This document shows, piece after piece, positions 1-10,983 of a stretch of 64,000 nucleotides of DNA. Position 1 is the stretch's first letter; every line of letters starts with the position of its first letter. A program made the position numbers and the translations under genes. The stretch comes from Liquorilactobacillus mali KCTC 3596 = DSM 20444 (GTDB lineage: Bacteria > Bacillota > Bacilli > Lactobacillales > Lactobacillaceae): assembly GCF_000260415.1 (NCBI RefSeq), contig NZ_BACP01000036.1, positions 1-64,000 on the forward strand. The letters are read 5' to 3'. The notes beneath the pieces were generated by a model. The model saw only the letters and a program-made list of their open reading frames with translations, did no database searches and had not been told where the DNA came from.

Positions 1-1
1 C

Positions 2-397
2 AGCTCTAGTTCTTCTAGTTCTAGTTCTTCGAATTCGGGAACATCGTCATCTTCCTCGACTTCTGCTTATACCGTTAAGTCAGGAGATTCGCTTTGGGCT
101 ATTGCTACTAAATATGGACTTACAGTGAATAAGTTAAAAGAGCTGAATTCCTTGAATACTAATACTATCTACATTGGGCAATCTCTGAAAATTTCAAACA
201 AGGCAACTACAACTAGTTCAACAACTAATAGCAGTTCTAGTTCAGCTTCTTCGGCTAAAAAGTCTTACACAGTTAAATCTGGTGACTCTTTATGGCAGCT
301 AGCTGTTAAATACAACACAACTGTTACACAAATTAAATCGGCAAATCATTTAAGTTCTGACATTATCTATGTTGGACAAATACTAACAATAAATTGA
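2..397 (+). CDS. LysM-domain cell wall protein, C-terminal part
   Basis: This is the 3' end of a secreted peptidoglycan-binding protein whose start lies outside the window. The open frame runs from base 2. It shows a Ser-rich linker, a LysM repeat (YTVKSGDSLWAIATKYGL..., about bases 67-200), a second Ser/Thr-rich linker and a last LysM repeat (YTVKSGDSLWQLAVKYNT...IYVGQILTIN) ending at the stop. LysM binds N-acetylglucosamine chains. The catalytic domain, possibly a muramidase, glucosaminidase or NlpC/P60 peptidase, is upstream and cannot be judged. It ends in a strong terminator. Confidence 0.85.
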   Translation, partial: SSSSSSSSSSNSGTSSSSSTSAYTVKSGDSLWAIATKYGLTVNKLKELNSLNTNTIYIGQSLKISNKATTTSSTTNSSSSSASSAKKSYTVKSGDSLWQLAVKYNTTVTQIKSANHLSSDIIYVGQILTIN

Positions 398-406
398 CTA
401 ATAAAT

Positions 407-446
407 AAATGAGCCATATCCAGACAACTTGGATATGGCTCATTTA
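407..446. terminator. bidirectional intrinsic terminator
   Basis: A 16-bp perfect inverted repeat with a 7-nt loop (gacaact), A-rich on the left and T-rich on the right. It lies between the convergent LysM gene and glpD and probably ends both. Confidence 0.85.
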
Positions 447-468
447 TTATTTTAAAACTTACTAGCCA

Positions 469-2148
469 CTAGCTAGTAACTTCCTCTTTCTTGAAAGCCT
501 GTCTAATTTCAATCTGTTTTTCAACTTCGGACAGCATCTTTTCCTTTGTTTCATCTGCCCAAACGTAGTAGTTGGCCATTTCATCAATTACTTCTTTATA
601 AACCGACTCCATGTGTTTAAACCCAAATAACATCTGACTGCTTCTGCGTAGAAGATAGTCAATTGGATGAACTACCATTTCATCTTCTAAACCATAATGT
701 AATTGAGCATAATCAATAGGATCTAATTCTGTATCTGCTTCTTTGGCCTTTTCTAAGAACTTATAAACTTCATCAACATTTAAACCATAGCGATGAACTA
801 ATGCCTTAGCTTGCTCTTCCTCTAAGCCAGCATCAATTCCACGTTTAACTGCTCCTGGGAAGAAATCTTTAAAGCCTTGGCTTCCTTTACTATCTGCCCC
901 AGACAATGGCAATTTTTCTGTTTGTGTATCCACGTAATGATAATCACCATACTCTTGCGCAAAATCTTTAGCCAACTTATTAATAATTTTCTCCGCCATT
1001 TTACGGTATCCAGTCAATTTACCTCCAGCAATTGAATACAGGCCCGAATCCGAATGGAATATTTCATCTTTACGTGAAATCTCAGATGGACTCTTGCCTT
1101 CCTCCTGGATCAATGGTCTAACACCCGACCAAGCCGATTCAACATCTGCAAAGGTCAGTGGTTCAATCGCAAACATCTGATTAACAGCACTTAAAATATA
1201 ATGCACATCTTTACTTGTAATTGATGGTTCCTTCGGGTCTTTATCCCAACTAGTATCAGTCGTGCCAAAATATGTCTTTCCTTCACGGGGGATGACAAAC
1301 ATCATTCTTTTATCGTTGAATGGTGTATCAAAGAAAATCGCATTCTTAACTGGAAATTTTGCATTATCAACAACCAAATGAACACCTTTAGTAAGATGCA
1401 GATGCTTCCCCACATCAGAACCATCCATTTGCCTGATTTTATCTACCCATGGACCTGCAGCATTTACAACACGTTTTGCATAAATTGTGCCTGTGTTACC
1501 AGAGACCCGATCAACATATCTTGCACCATTAACTTTTCCTTGACCATTGTATGTCAAGTCCGTAACTTCTGTATAATTTGCTAACAAGACTCCTTGCTCG
1601 TTTGCCTTTTTTGCAACCTCTAGCACGAGTCGGGCATCATCTGTTCGATATTCAACATATACCCCTGTTCCTTTCAATCCATCGGCCTTGAGATACGGCT
1701 CGCGTTTAAGAGAGTCACTAGGGGCAAGCATGAACTTTCTCTCACTTTTTTTAACTTTTGCTAAATAATCATAAACATCTAGAGCAATTGCTGTTGTGAA
1801 TTTACCAAAGGTTCCACCCGCATAAAATGGTAGCATCATCTTCAGTGGTGTTGTTACGTGTGGCGCATTCTCGTATACAATTGCACGTTCTGATCCAACT
1901 TCTGCTACTTCATGAATCGCAAGCTGTTTAAGATAACGCAACCCACCATGAACAAGTTTAGTCGATCTGCTGGAAGTTCCGGAAGCAAAGTCTCTCATTT
2001 CAATCAAACCCGTCTTCAACCCTCTAGTCTCAGCATCTAAAGCAATTCCAACACCTGTTATTCCGCCGCCAATTACGAGTACATCGAGTTCTTCATCCTG
2101 CATTTTCTGTAAATTATTTTCTCTCGTCTGCATACTAAAAGTAGTCAT
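469..2148 (-). CDS. glpD: glycerol-3-phosphate dehydrogenase (GlpD type)
   Basis: Membrane-associated FAD enzyme that oxidises sn-glycerol-3-phosphate to dihydroxyacetone phosphate. The N-terminal dinucleotide fold reads VLVIGGGITGVGIALDAETRG, followed by GTSSRSTKLVHGGLRYL. The C-terminal part contains SEISRKDEIF...SIAGGKLTGYRKMAE, the Bacillus GlpD pattern rather than the streptococcal GlpO oxidase pattern, and the GlpO insertion is absent (559 aa). The ATG at 2148 was chosen because AGGAGG sits 7 nt before it; the ATG two codons upstream abuts the ribosome site. It lies directly downstream of glpK in one operon under a cre site. A second, GlpO-like paralogue lies at 21478-23208. Confidence 0.9.
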   Translation of the reverse strand: MTTFSMQTRENNLQKMQDEELDVLVIGGGITGVGIALDAETRGLKTGLIEMRDFASGTSSRSTKLVHGGLRYLKQLAIHEVAEVGSERAIVYENAPHVTTPLKMMLPFYAGGTFGKFTTAIALDVYDYLAKVKKSERKFMLAPSDSLKREPYLKADGLKGTGVYVEYRTDDARLVLEVAKKANEQGVLLANYTEVTDLTYNGQGKVNGARYVDRVSGNTGTIYAKRVVNAAGPWVDKIRQMDGSDVGKHLHLTKGVHLVVDNAKFPVKNAIFFDTPFNDKRMMFVIPREGKTYFGTTDTSWDKDPKEPSITSKDVHYILSAVNQMFAIEPLTFADVESAWSGVRPLIQEEGKSPSEISRKDEIFHSDSGLYSIAGGKLTGYRKMAEKIINKLAKDFAQEYGDYHYVDTQTEKLPLSGADSKGSQGFKDFFPGAVKRGIDAGLEEEQAKALVHRYGLNVDEVYKFLEKAKEADTELDPIDYAQLHYGLEDEMVVHPIDYLLRRSSQMLFGFKHMESVYKEVIDEMANYYVWADETKEKMLSEVEKQIEIRQAFKKEEVTS

Positions 2149-2162
2149 CAACATTCCTCCTA

Positions 2163-3713
<1,551 letters not shown>

Positions 3714-3929
3714 TTATCATATACCATTAGCATGGGATTGCAAGAAATTGAGCTTTCTTTTTTTGAAAATAGCGTTTGTTTCAGCTGCTCACTTTGTCAC
3801 AAACATATCGTGCAAAACATCTTATTACAAATTTCACAATCTTTTAAGGTATACCAATTCTTTGCTCTATCTCAAAATATTATGTTGTATAATATCACTA
3901 ATCAATTAATTTCTAAGGAAGGTACTTTT

Positions 3930-4622
3930 ATGAAAAAAATAGGTTTGATTGGTGGTATGGGACCAGTTTCGACAATTGATTATTATCAACAGCTGGTGAC
4001 AAAATTTCAACAAGTACATCCTAATATCTGTCCACCGATCGTGATTGACAGTCTGGATGTTTTTGAACTCTTAACATTAGAAGAAACTGGAAATAAACAA
4101 GCTCTTTTACGGGTACTGTTAACTAGTCTCAATAATCTGAAAAATGCAGGTGCCAGTCTTGCTGCTTTGACAGCTAATACACCTCATATGGTTTTTGATG
4201 AATTAGTCAGTGTTTCCCCTCTGCCTTTGATAAGCATTGTTGACTCGACCTTAGCTGCCATCAAGAAAAACAAACAAACAAAGATTGGATTACTTGGCAC
4301 AAAAATGACAATGGAACTTGGCTTTTATCAAAAAAGGTTGCAATCTGCAGACATCAATCTTGTGACTCCGTCTGCCGAACAAATCGATACCATTCACCAA
4401 ATAATATCTAAGGAATTGGAGGTTGGTATCGTAACAACTCAAAGTAAGCAAAAACTACTTGAGATAATCAAAAAAATGAGCTCCAAAAACAACCTAGATG
4501 GAATAATTCTAGGTTGTACCGAGCTTCCATTAATATTAAGCCAAAAAGATATCGCTATAACTGTATACGATACCGTTTCAATTCATGTAGATGATATCCT
4601 CAACGTTGCATTACAGGAATGA
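3930..4622 (+). CDS. aspartate/glutamate racemase family protein
   Basis: 230-aa protein of the Asp/Glu/hydantoin racemase superfamily, opening MKKIGLIGGMGPVSTIDYY. The second catalytic cysteine is present (LGCTELPL, Cys196). The first, normally in a CNT motif, is replaced: the segment reads LTANTPH, with Ala82 before Asn83. An asymmetric site with one Cys is known in the E. coli L-Asp/Glu racemase YgeA, so this may be a one-sided racemase of that kind. The ATG at 3930 is preceded by AAGGAAGG. The frame stays open upstream to 3693 but has no ribosome site there. It ends 1 nt before the convergent TetR gene, with no clear terminator between. Confidence 0.8.
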   Translation: MKKIGLIGGMGPVSTIDYYQQLVTKFQQVHPNICPPIVIDSLDVFELLTLEETGNKQALLRVLLTSLNNLKNAGASLAALTANTPHMVFDELVSVSPLPLISIVDSTLAAIKKNKQTKIGLLGTKMTMELGFYQKRLQSADINLVTPSAEQIDTIHQIISKELEVGIVTTQSKQKLLEIIKKMSSKNNLDGIILGCTELPLILSQKDIAITVYDTVSIHVDDILNVALQE

Positions 4623-4623
4623 G

Positions 4624-5178
4624 TTAATACTTTATTCCAAAAAAAATCATCCTGAAAAGTGACGTTACCGTTTCTTTAAAGTCCAAGCCGTTTTCTTTGA
4701 GATACTTTTCTCCTAATAGGCGTTTAAAAATTTGCTGTATCAACATTTGTAAAACTTTTTTTTCTGTACTTGTTAATACCCTGATATTTTCATTTTCAAC
4801 CACATATATATATATTAGCTCACTCAATTCGTCTAATTTCTCTTGTATTTTAGCCTGTTGTTCTGGATAATCATTCTTAATTTTTACTACAAATTTGATT
4901 AGCTTATCTACATCAGAATTATTAGGAAAATCGCTACATCGACACCTTGAAAGATCTGAGAGTAATAGCTTGCCTACTGCTTTTTCCCAACTATTTCTAA
5001 ACTTGTAAAATACAAAATCAATTGTTTCATTGATAATTGCGGCTTTGTTTGGAAAGAGTATGTACAAAGTTCTCTTACTAATCCTAAGTTCTCTAGCAAG
5101 TTCTGCCGTAGTAAGTTTTGTGTCTTCTTTCTCTAATATGCATATAATTTTTTCATACATTTTTCTGTCTTTATCCAT
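4624..5178 (-). CDS. TetR/AcrR-family transcriptional regulator
   Basis: 184-aa DNA-binding protein. Residues about 15-60 form the TetR helix-turn-helix (AELARELRISKRTLYILFPNKAAIINETI); the remainder is a ligand domain without family-specific features I recognise. The ATG at 5178 has AGGAG 10 nt upstream; a longer frame to 5262 lacks a ribosome site. It is divergent from the tyrosine phosphatase gene, and an inverted repeat lies between them. Control of itself and of the phosphatase is the simplest reading, by inference. Confidence 0.8.
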   Translation of the reverse strand: MDKDRKMYEKIICILEKEDTKLTTAELARELRISKRTLYILFPNKAAIINETIDFVFYKFRNSWEKAVGKLLLSDLSRCRCSDFPNNSDVDKLIKFVVKIKNDYPEQQAKIQEKLDELSELIYIYVVENENIRVLTSTEKKVLQMLIQQIFKRLLGEKYLKENGLDFKETVTSLFRMIFFGIKY

Positions 5179-5312
5179 AAAATAGTTACTCCTAAAATTT
5201 TTTGAATAATATATTATCATCACTAGTTTTTTTTTCACAAAGATTATAAAACTTGTGCCCAAATATTTTTTAAAGTAGTTAGCTGTCTTTTTACTTTTTT
5301 CCCATCCTTAGT

Positions 5313-5330
5313 GTACAATCAGTGTTGTAC
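5313..5330. promoter_or_regulatory. candidate TetR operator
   Basis: A perfect inverted repeat, GTACAA-N6-TTGTAC, in the divergent tetR/phosphatase intergenic region, 33 bp before the phosphatase start. Size and symmetry suit a TetR-family dimer. No direct evidence of binding. Confidence 0.5.
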
Positions 5331-5362
5331 TTTAAAACTAATATAACACGGGAGTGATTTGT

Positions 5363-6121
5363 TTGAGTGTTGACTATACGAAAAAAACCACCATTGTAAA
5401 CTTCAGAGATATTGGTGGTGTCCCTGTTACACATGGTCAATTAAGAGAAAAAACATTTTTCAGAAGTGGCGAATTGTGTAACATTTCTACCCATGATATC
5501 TCTTTTCTTGAAGATAAACTACACCTAAAAAAAATATATGACTTTAGACGGCCAGAAGAAATAGAACGGCGCCCAGATTCTCCATTTGGAAAAATTAAAT
5601 ATGAAAATATTAATTTGATGTCCAAAGCAGGTCGAGCTAACCCAAGTCTTAAAAACATGACCATTTCTGATAACATAGAATCACAAATGCTTGATGCGTA
5701 CTCAGAACTTGTGTTGGGCAACTCTGCTCAAACGGGTTATCATACTTTTCTCATGGAATTAGTGAAAAATCCGCAACCTATAATTTTTCACTGTTTTGCT
5801 GGCAAAGATCGTACTGGTTTTGCTGCAGCTTTGCTTCTAAAAATTGCTGGTGCTGCTTCAGATGATATCTACAAAGATTACTTAAAGACAAATGAAGCTC
5901 GCAAAGAGGCTAACAAGGAAATTCTAAATGCCTTCTCTGATAAACTATCTCCTAAAAAATTAGCGGGATTAGAAGTATCCTTAAATGTTAAACAAGATTA
6001 CTTAGCATATGCATTTAAATTAATCGATCAACAGTTTGGAAGTTTTAACAACTATCTTCTTGATGCCCTCACTCTTCCAAAAAGTTATGTTTCAACTTTC
6101 CAAGATATTTATGTCATTTAG
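5363..6121 (+). CDS. tyrosine-protein phosphatase (Tyr/Ser type)
   Basis: 252-aa member of the Y_phosphatase3 family. The N-terminal segment NFRDIGGVPV and the P-loop HCFAGKDRTGFAAALL, with catalytic Cys and the HCxxGKDRTG pattern, are both present. Such enzymes dephosphorylate phosphotyrosine and in some bacteria phosphoinositides; the substrate here is unknown. TTG at 5363 was chosen because GGGAG lies 8 nt upstream; an in-frame GTG at 5354 overlaps that ribosome site. It is probably controlled by the divergent TetR protein. Confidence 0.85.
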   Translation: MSVDYTKKTTIVNFRDIGGVPVTHGQLREKTFFRSGELCNISTHDISFLEDKLHLKKIYDFRRPEEIERRPDSPFGKIKYENINLMSKAGRANPSLKNMTISDNIESQMLDAYSELVLGNSAQTGYHTFLMELVKNPQPIIFHCFAGKDRTGFAAALLLKIAGAASDDIYKDYLKTNEARKEANKEILNAFSDKLSPKKLAGLEVSLNVKQDYLAYAFKLIDQQFGSFNNYLLDALTLPKSYVSTFQDIYVI

Positions 6122-6185
6122 CATTATGAAAAGCTTACTGTGAATAGACAGAAACAATGACTAATAAAGTTCTTTTTCTTATATA

Positions 6186-6236
6186 AAAAGAGGGAGTCAG
6201 GCCAAAGTTTAACTTTTGTCCCGATTCCCTCTTTAT
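6186..6236. terminator. bidirectional terminator, dispersed hairpin type
   Basis: AAAGAGGGA...TCCCTCTTT stem with inner core AAAGTTTAACTTTTG between convergent genes. Its core resembles the hairpins at 33014 and 49019. Confidence 0.8.
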
Positions 6237-6290
6237 TATTCTCTTATTTACAAGATTATCCATCTCTTGACAGATAGGTTCTTAAAAAAA

Positions 6291-6896
6291 TCAGTCTTCA
6301 ATTACAATTACACGTTTATCATCATCCACGTAAACTTTTTCTTCGCGTGTTGCTTCAATTGATCCAAATGGCATTTCTGCGCGCAAAACCCAGCCTTCAG
6401 GAATATTAAATGCCTCCTTAAAAGCATCATCTATAAGTGGATTATAATGTTGCAAACTTGCACCCAACTTATTTTCTGCTAAAGCAACCCACACACTTTG
6501 TTGAGCCCCACCAAGTCCTTGTTCAGACCAATCTTGGAAGTTATCGGCATATAAAGTAAACTGTGCCTTATTATCATCAATTATCGTTTGGTCCGTAAAG
6601 AATAAGATTGTCCCAAAACCAGCTTTAAATGAATTTATTTTCTCTTTTGTTTTTGCATATGCTTCCTCTGTCGGTACCTCGGACTTCAATCTTTCAGCTA
6701 CTAAGTCCCAAGCCTTATCTGATGCATTTCCAAAAAGAACGATAGCACGTACTGATTGATTGTTAAAAGCTGTAGGCGATTCCTTGATTGCGTTTTTAAC
6801 CAGATTAACTATTTCTTCTTTTGATTCGCTAACATTTTTTCCCAAAGCATAAATTGAACGTCTATTTTTTAATAATCCGATAAGTTTTTGTTCCAT
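6291..6896 (-). CDS. nitroreductase family protein (Frm2/Hbn1-like)
   Basis: 201-aa FMN-dependent oxidoreductase. MEQKLIGLLKNRRSIYALG begins the usual nitroreductase RRSxR-like segment. ESPTAFNNQSVRAIVLFG and the C-terminal MPFGSI segment resemble the small subfamily related to yeast Frm2 (fatty acid repression mutant). ATG at 6896 has AGGAGA upstream; the 27 extra codons of the open frame have no such signal. Monocistronic, with a terminator behind it. The substrate cannot be told from sequence. Confidence 0.85.
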   Translation of the reverse strand: MEQKLIGLLKNRRSIYALGKNVSESKEEIVNLVKNAIKESPTAFNNQSVRAIVLFGNASDKAWDLVAERLKSEVPTEEAYAKTKEKINSFKAGFGTILFFTDQTIIDDNKAQFTLYADNFQDWSEQGLGGAQQSVWVALAENKLGASLQHYNPLIDDAFKEAFNIPEGWVLRAEMPFGSIEATREEKVYVDDDKRVIVIED

Positions 6897-7074
6897 TAAA
6901 AATTCTCCTGACATGAATTGATTTGTTATCTTTTCTATAACACGTTTAATTGTAGTTAACTTTTTCTTTCTTGTCAATGCTTACTTTTTAAAAGTCTAGT
7001 TTTTTTGTACCTTTACATGTCTCATTACATTTTGCTATCATTTATGAATACTATCTTGAAAGTTGGTAACATTC

Positions 7075-7566
7075 ATGAATACATATATTTTACTAAAGAA
7101 CAAAATGCCTTCATCCATCAAGAAAGCTTGGATTATAAAAGATCTAATAACCTTTTTTACTTCAATTGTTGTTATTGAGGCACTCCACTTTCTTGCTAAA
7201 ATTTTTTGGCACTCTACCTGGATAAATAAATCTGAACTAATTCTTATAATCATTGTGACATCAATAGCTGTTTTTTCTTTAATTTTAATTCCATATAAAT
7301 ACTTTTTTCACCGTTATGAAATCAATCAAACAGAAGTTGCAATTCAAACTGGCTTTTTCTTTCGCAAAACTATCTATATACCCTTAGTCCGGATACAGCA
7401 CATTGAAACTTCTCAAGGACCGATCCTTCGTTTAATGGGTCTGACCGAGTTATCAATTCATACTGCTGCGAGTACTCACCACTTAAGTGGATTGGATATT
7501 AAAACAGCTGCCAACTTGCGTACACAAATACTGGAGTTAGTCGAGGTGATTCGCGAAGATGTCTAA
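7075..7566 (+). CDS. bacterial PH-domain membrane protein (YdbS-like)
   Basis: About 163 aa. Two hydrophobic segments (about residues 22-45 and 55-80) are followed by a bPH2 domain beginning YEINQTEVAIQTGFFFRKTIYIPLVRIQHIETSQGPILR. It overlaps the next gene by 8 nt, forming the YdbS-YdbT pair known in many Firmicutes. YdbS/YdbT proteins have been linked to membrane stress and bacteriocin resistance; the biochemical role is unclear. The start is uncertain: a TTG at 7063 is also possible. Confidence 0.75.
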   Translation: MNTYILLKNKMPSSIKKAWIIKDLITFFTSIVVIEALHFLAKIFWHSTWINKSELILIIIVTSIAVFSLILIPYKYFFHRYEINQTEVAIQTGFFFRKTIYIPLVRIQHIETSQGPILRLMGLTELSIHTAASTHHLSGLDIKTAANLRTQILELVEVIREDV

Positions 7567-9052
7567 ATATCAACGACTTCATCCCCTTGTAATACTAAAA
7601 AAGAGTATCTCATGGTCATTTTCTTTCATACTCATACTAATTTTCGATATCTTACGTAATCCCAGTAATAAATTTAATTGGCTTTCTAGTACTTCAATCT
7701 TTGGTGCCTTAATTGCAGCAGCAATTATATTTAATGCATACCGCTGGGTTACATTTAAATACCAAATTAGTTCCACAACTCTATCAATTAAAACTGGTAT
7801 ATTTTTTAAACGTGAACAAATCATCCCTTTTTCGAGAATCCAGTCAATTCATCAGGAATCATGGTTCTTATTTCGTCCATTTCGAATTATTAAGCTTACT
7901 ATTGAGACTGCTAGTTCAGGTAGCAAGGTTGAAAGTACGATATTGGAGCTAGTACCCCTGTCAACATATGATTTACTTGAAAAACTGCGGCTTGGAAAAA
8001 ATGACATTATTGAAACAGATATCAAACAAGCTAACGAACAACACTATAAAGAACGGTATTCTGTATCTTTGAATGATATTATCGTCTTTTCACTAGTTGA
8101 TTTTAATGTTATTTCCGGTCTACTAGGATTAATTGCTGCAGTTTATCATTTTAGTAATTTTTCTAATAAATATCTGAACCCATTTTTGAATAGGGTGGCT
8201 GCAAGTGGACTATTCATCATTTCTTCATTCATAATCATAATTATTATAGTTACCATTTTTGTATCTATTGCGAAGAATATTTTTAAATATTACAAATTCA
8301 AGGTATACCGAGAGCTCGATAACATAATTATAGAACGCGGATTTTTTACGCGCACCATTTTAAGTGTTCCAATCGAACGGATTCAGGCTATTCACACAAA
8401 GGGATCTTTATTACAAATTCTCTTAAGCCTTAGAACCGTTGAACTTTTATTGGCATCTGGTAAAAAAAGTGAAAACAATGAAAATACCGAAGACACTACC
8501 TTTTTTCTTTTTCCGATAATAAATCGTCGTTTATTATCCACTAAACTTGCACAAATTATACCCGAGTTCACTGAAAAATTTAATCAAAAGGAACCACAAT
8601 CATTCCCATGTCCACCGCATTATTTTTTATTCAGCCGATTTCATTTTCTAGGCCTTTTCTTACTAATTCCGCTATTTTTTTGGAATAGTAGTAGCGGTTG
8701 GAAATTCTTATTTGGTATATTAATAATTTCTTTCACCCTATTGTCAGTTATTAATTCTATTTGGAAAACTAAAACTCAATCTAGCACATATTATGAAAAA
8801 GGGTTACTCACAGTTAGAACTGTTCATTTTTTTATACTCAATGAATATCTCTGCCCTTTGAACAAAATTCAATCAATTTCAATATCAACTACACCTTTTC
8901 TCTATTATCAGCAGCTTGGACACACAGCTCTTTCACTTAAAACTGGAGAAACAGCTTTGAAGATAAAGTTAAAGTATCTATCGTGGCCGATTTGCGAGAA
9001 TATCAAAAAGTGTTGTTCCCCTAAAATCAAAAAATACACTTTAAAAAAGTAA
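7559..9052 (+). CDS. bacterial PH-domain membrane protein (YdbT-like)
   Basis: 497-aa membrane protein with repeated pairs of transmembrane segments followed by bPH2 modules: YQISSTTLSIKTGIFFKREQIIPFSRIQSI near residue 68, FKVYRELDNIIIERGFFTRTILSVPIERIQAI near 245, and YYEKGLLTVRTVHFFILNEYLCPLNKIQSI near 405. Three tandem modules match YdbT. It is translationally coupled to the YdbS-like gene and followed by a terminator. Confidence 0.8.
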   Translation: MSKYQRLHPLVILKKSISWSFSFILILIFDILRNPSNKFNWLSSTSIFGALIAAAIIFNAYRWVTFKYQISSTTLSIKTGIFFKREQIIPFSRIQSIHQESWFLFRPFRIIKLTIETASSGSKVESTILELVPLSTYDLLEKLRLGKNDIIETDIKQANEQHYKERYSVSLNDIIVFSLVDFNVISGLLGLIAAVYHFSNFSNKYLNPFLNRVAASGLFIISSFIIIIIIVTIFVSIAKNIFKYYKFKVYRELDNIIIERGFFTRTILSVPIERIQAIHTKGSLLQILLSLRTVELLLASGKKSENNENTEDTTFFLFPIINRRLLSTKLAQIIPEFTEKFNQKEPQSFPCPPHYFLFSRFHFLGLFLLIPLFFWNSSSGWKFLFGILIISFTLLSVINSIWKTKTQSSTYYEKGLLTVRTVHFFILNEYLCPLNKIQSISISTTPFLYYQQLGHTALSLKTGETALKIKLKYLSWPICENIKKCCSPKIKKYTLKK

Positions 9053-9104
9053 AAAAATAATTTGCTGACCAACCTAGTAACTATAGTCAGCAAATTATTT
9101 TTTA
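9052..9104. terminator. bidirectional terminator
   Basis: AATTTGCTGAC and GTCAGCAAATT stem arms flanked by A-run and T-run, between convergent genes. Confidence 0.85.
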
Positions 9105-9788
9105 TTTCATAGCAAGATTGCCTGCCTTTTTTGCCTCTATTCCTCTTTTTGTTGTTTCAAAAGAAGCTAGTGCTGCTTTCAATTCATCATATTCTAAATT
9201 TGCACCAAAAACTGGGCTTCCCGGTTCCATGCGGATTCCCTGAGAAAGATTGCCTCCATCCAAAGGATCAAAGCCAAAATCATCAACTATTGCAGCAACT
9301 TTTTGGACTGCATCCTTGTTGTCACCAACTATTGCAATCGCTTTTCGCGTTCTCTGTCCCTTAGATTTTGCTTCATCATACAAGTTATGGTACCCCATAT
9401 GATTGAAAGCTTTTACGACAATACTTTTCTTTAGATAACTTTGGACTAATTCACTTGATGAACTACTAACATCAGTTAGCTCTGGACGCTGCCCATCAAC
9501 TTCCCACCAATAATTCATCGCATCTATTACAAGTTTGTCTGCTAATTGATCAATAGAAAGTGTCTGATATTTACCTAACGGAAGAGCTAGAATAACAGTA
9601 TCTGTCTTTTCTACAACTTCTTTTGCGATGAGTGCCTTAGCACCCGGTAACAATACCTCCACCGTTAATGCAATCTTTTCAGGACTACCTGAGCCAGCAA
9701 TATATACTTGATATCCTGCTCTTGAGGCGAGTTGGCCTAATACCATTCCTAATTTCCCAGCTCCTAAAATTCCAATTTTTTTCACCAT
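9102..9788 (-). CDS. NADP-binding F420-reductase-like oxidoreductase
   Basis: 228 aa with an N-terminal Rossmann fold (KIGILGAGKLGMVLGQLASRAGYQV) and the ILALPLGKY segment of the NADPH-dependent F420 reductase/NAD_binding_2 family. Lactobacilli do not make F420, so the electron partner is probably another flavin or substrate. It starts 2 nt after the stop of the upstream LLM oxidoreductase, so the two are co-transcribed and may act in sequence, by inference. Confidence 0.75.
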   Translation of the reverse strand: MVKKIGILGAGKLGMVLGQLASRAGYQVYIAGSGSPEKIALTVEVLLPGAKALIAKEVVEKTDTVILALPLGKYQTLSIDQLADKLVIDAMNYWWEVDGQRPELTDVSSSSSELVQSYLKKSIVVKAFNHMGYHNLYDEAKSKGQRTRKAIAIVGDNKDAVQKVAAIVDDFGFDPLDGGNLSQGIRMEPGSPVFGANLEYDELKAALASFETTKRGIEAKKAGNLAMK

Positions 9789-9790
9789 TT

Positions 9791-10834
9791 CTATCCCTCG
9801 CTTAATAGCTCACGCACCCTTGGAATTACCTTAGTAGCATACAGTTCAATTGTTCGTTCACGGGCGTTTGCTGACAATCCTCCAGCACCGTACACTAATT
9901 CAAATCTTCCTATGCCTAAAATCTTGATCATTCTAGCAATTCTCTTTGCCACCGTTTCGGGTGAACCAACATAGAATGAACCATTCTGAACTTCGCCTTC
10001 ATATTGTTCCCGCGACATTGGTGTCCAGCCACGATCTTGCCCGATTCTTACAAAACTCGCTCTGATATGATTCCACCCTAATTCAATTGCCTCTTCATCC
10101 GTATCTGCAATCACTCCATGTGAATGGACTGCAACTGGATAGACCGGTTGTTCAAACTTTGCCGCAGCTTTTTTATATAACTCAATATATGCACTGAATC
10201 TCTCAGGTGAGCCTCCGATAATAGCTAAAGTCAATGGAAACCCGTATCTTGCAGTTCTCACAACAGATTCAGGCGAACCACCAACTGCAATTCTTGTTGC
10301 TATCTTGCCATTATCCGTTTTTGGAAAAACATCAGCATCCTTTAATGCCGCTCTAGTTGTGCCTTCCCAAGTTACTGGTTTTTCTTCCAATAACTTAGAA
10401 TACAAGTTAAGTTTTTCTTCAAAGAGAATATCATAATTTTGTAGATCATATCCAAATAATGGAAAGGATTCTGTAAATGATCCCCTGCCTAACACGGCTT
10501 CTGCACGTCCTCTTGATATTGCTTCAAGGGTTGCGAAACGTTCATATACTCTCACTGGGTCATCTGAACTCAACACTGTAACTCCCGTAGCCAACGTAAT
10601 TTTTTTCGTGATAGATGCGATTGCAGCTAAAACTGTATCCGGACTTGAAATTGCATAATCAACTCGATGATGTTCCCCCAAGGCTATGACATCAATTCCT
10701 AATTCATCAGCCATTTTTGCTTCCTTAACCACCTGTCTGATAGCTTCAGCCTGTGTGAAGGATTTGCCGTCTTCATCTTGTGGAATATCTCCGAATGAAT
10801 CCAGACCAAAAATTAATTCCTCTGGTTTTATCAT
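9791..10834 (-). CDS. LLM-class flavin-dependent oxidoreductase
   Basis: 347-aa luciferase-like monooxygenase-fold (TIM barrel) protein. Recognisable segments are LGIDVIALGEHH near the N terminus, ATGVTVLSSDDPVRVYERFATLEAISRGRAE, LGRGSF and FYVGSPETVAKRI. This subfamily is common in lactobacilli and is of unknown substrate; members use reduced FMN. ATG at 10834 has AAGGCGG upstream. An in-frame TTG at 10855 is less likely. First gene of a two-gene unit. Confidence 0.85.
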   Translation of the reverse strand: MIKPEELIFGLDSFGDIPQDEDGKSFTQAEAIRQVVKEAKMADELGIDVIALGEHHRVDYAISSPDTVLAAIASITKKITLATGVTVLSSDDPVRVYERFATLEAISRGRAEAVLGRGSFTESFPLFGYDLQNYDILFEEKLNLYSKLLEEKPVTWEGTTRAALKDADVFPKTDNGKIATRIAVGGSPESVVRTARYGFPLTLAIIGGSPERFSAYIELYKKAAAKFEQPVYPVAVHSHGVIADTDEEAIELGWNHIRASFVRIGQDRGWTPMSREQYEGEVQNGSFYVGSPETVAKRIARMIKILGIGRFELVYGAGGLSANARERTIELYATKVIPRVRELLSEG

Positions 10835-10983
10835 TTTTTTTACCGCCTTCTTCAATTATATTCTTATTTTTTGTAAGTATATTAAAATACTAGTATTCAT
10901 TTCTTTGAGTGTCAAGAAATATAATTAATATCTCAAATCCTTCCTTATCTTAATGTTAGCTTAACAAAAAGCACTATTATTCA

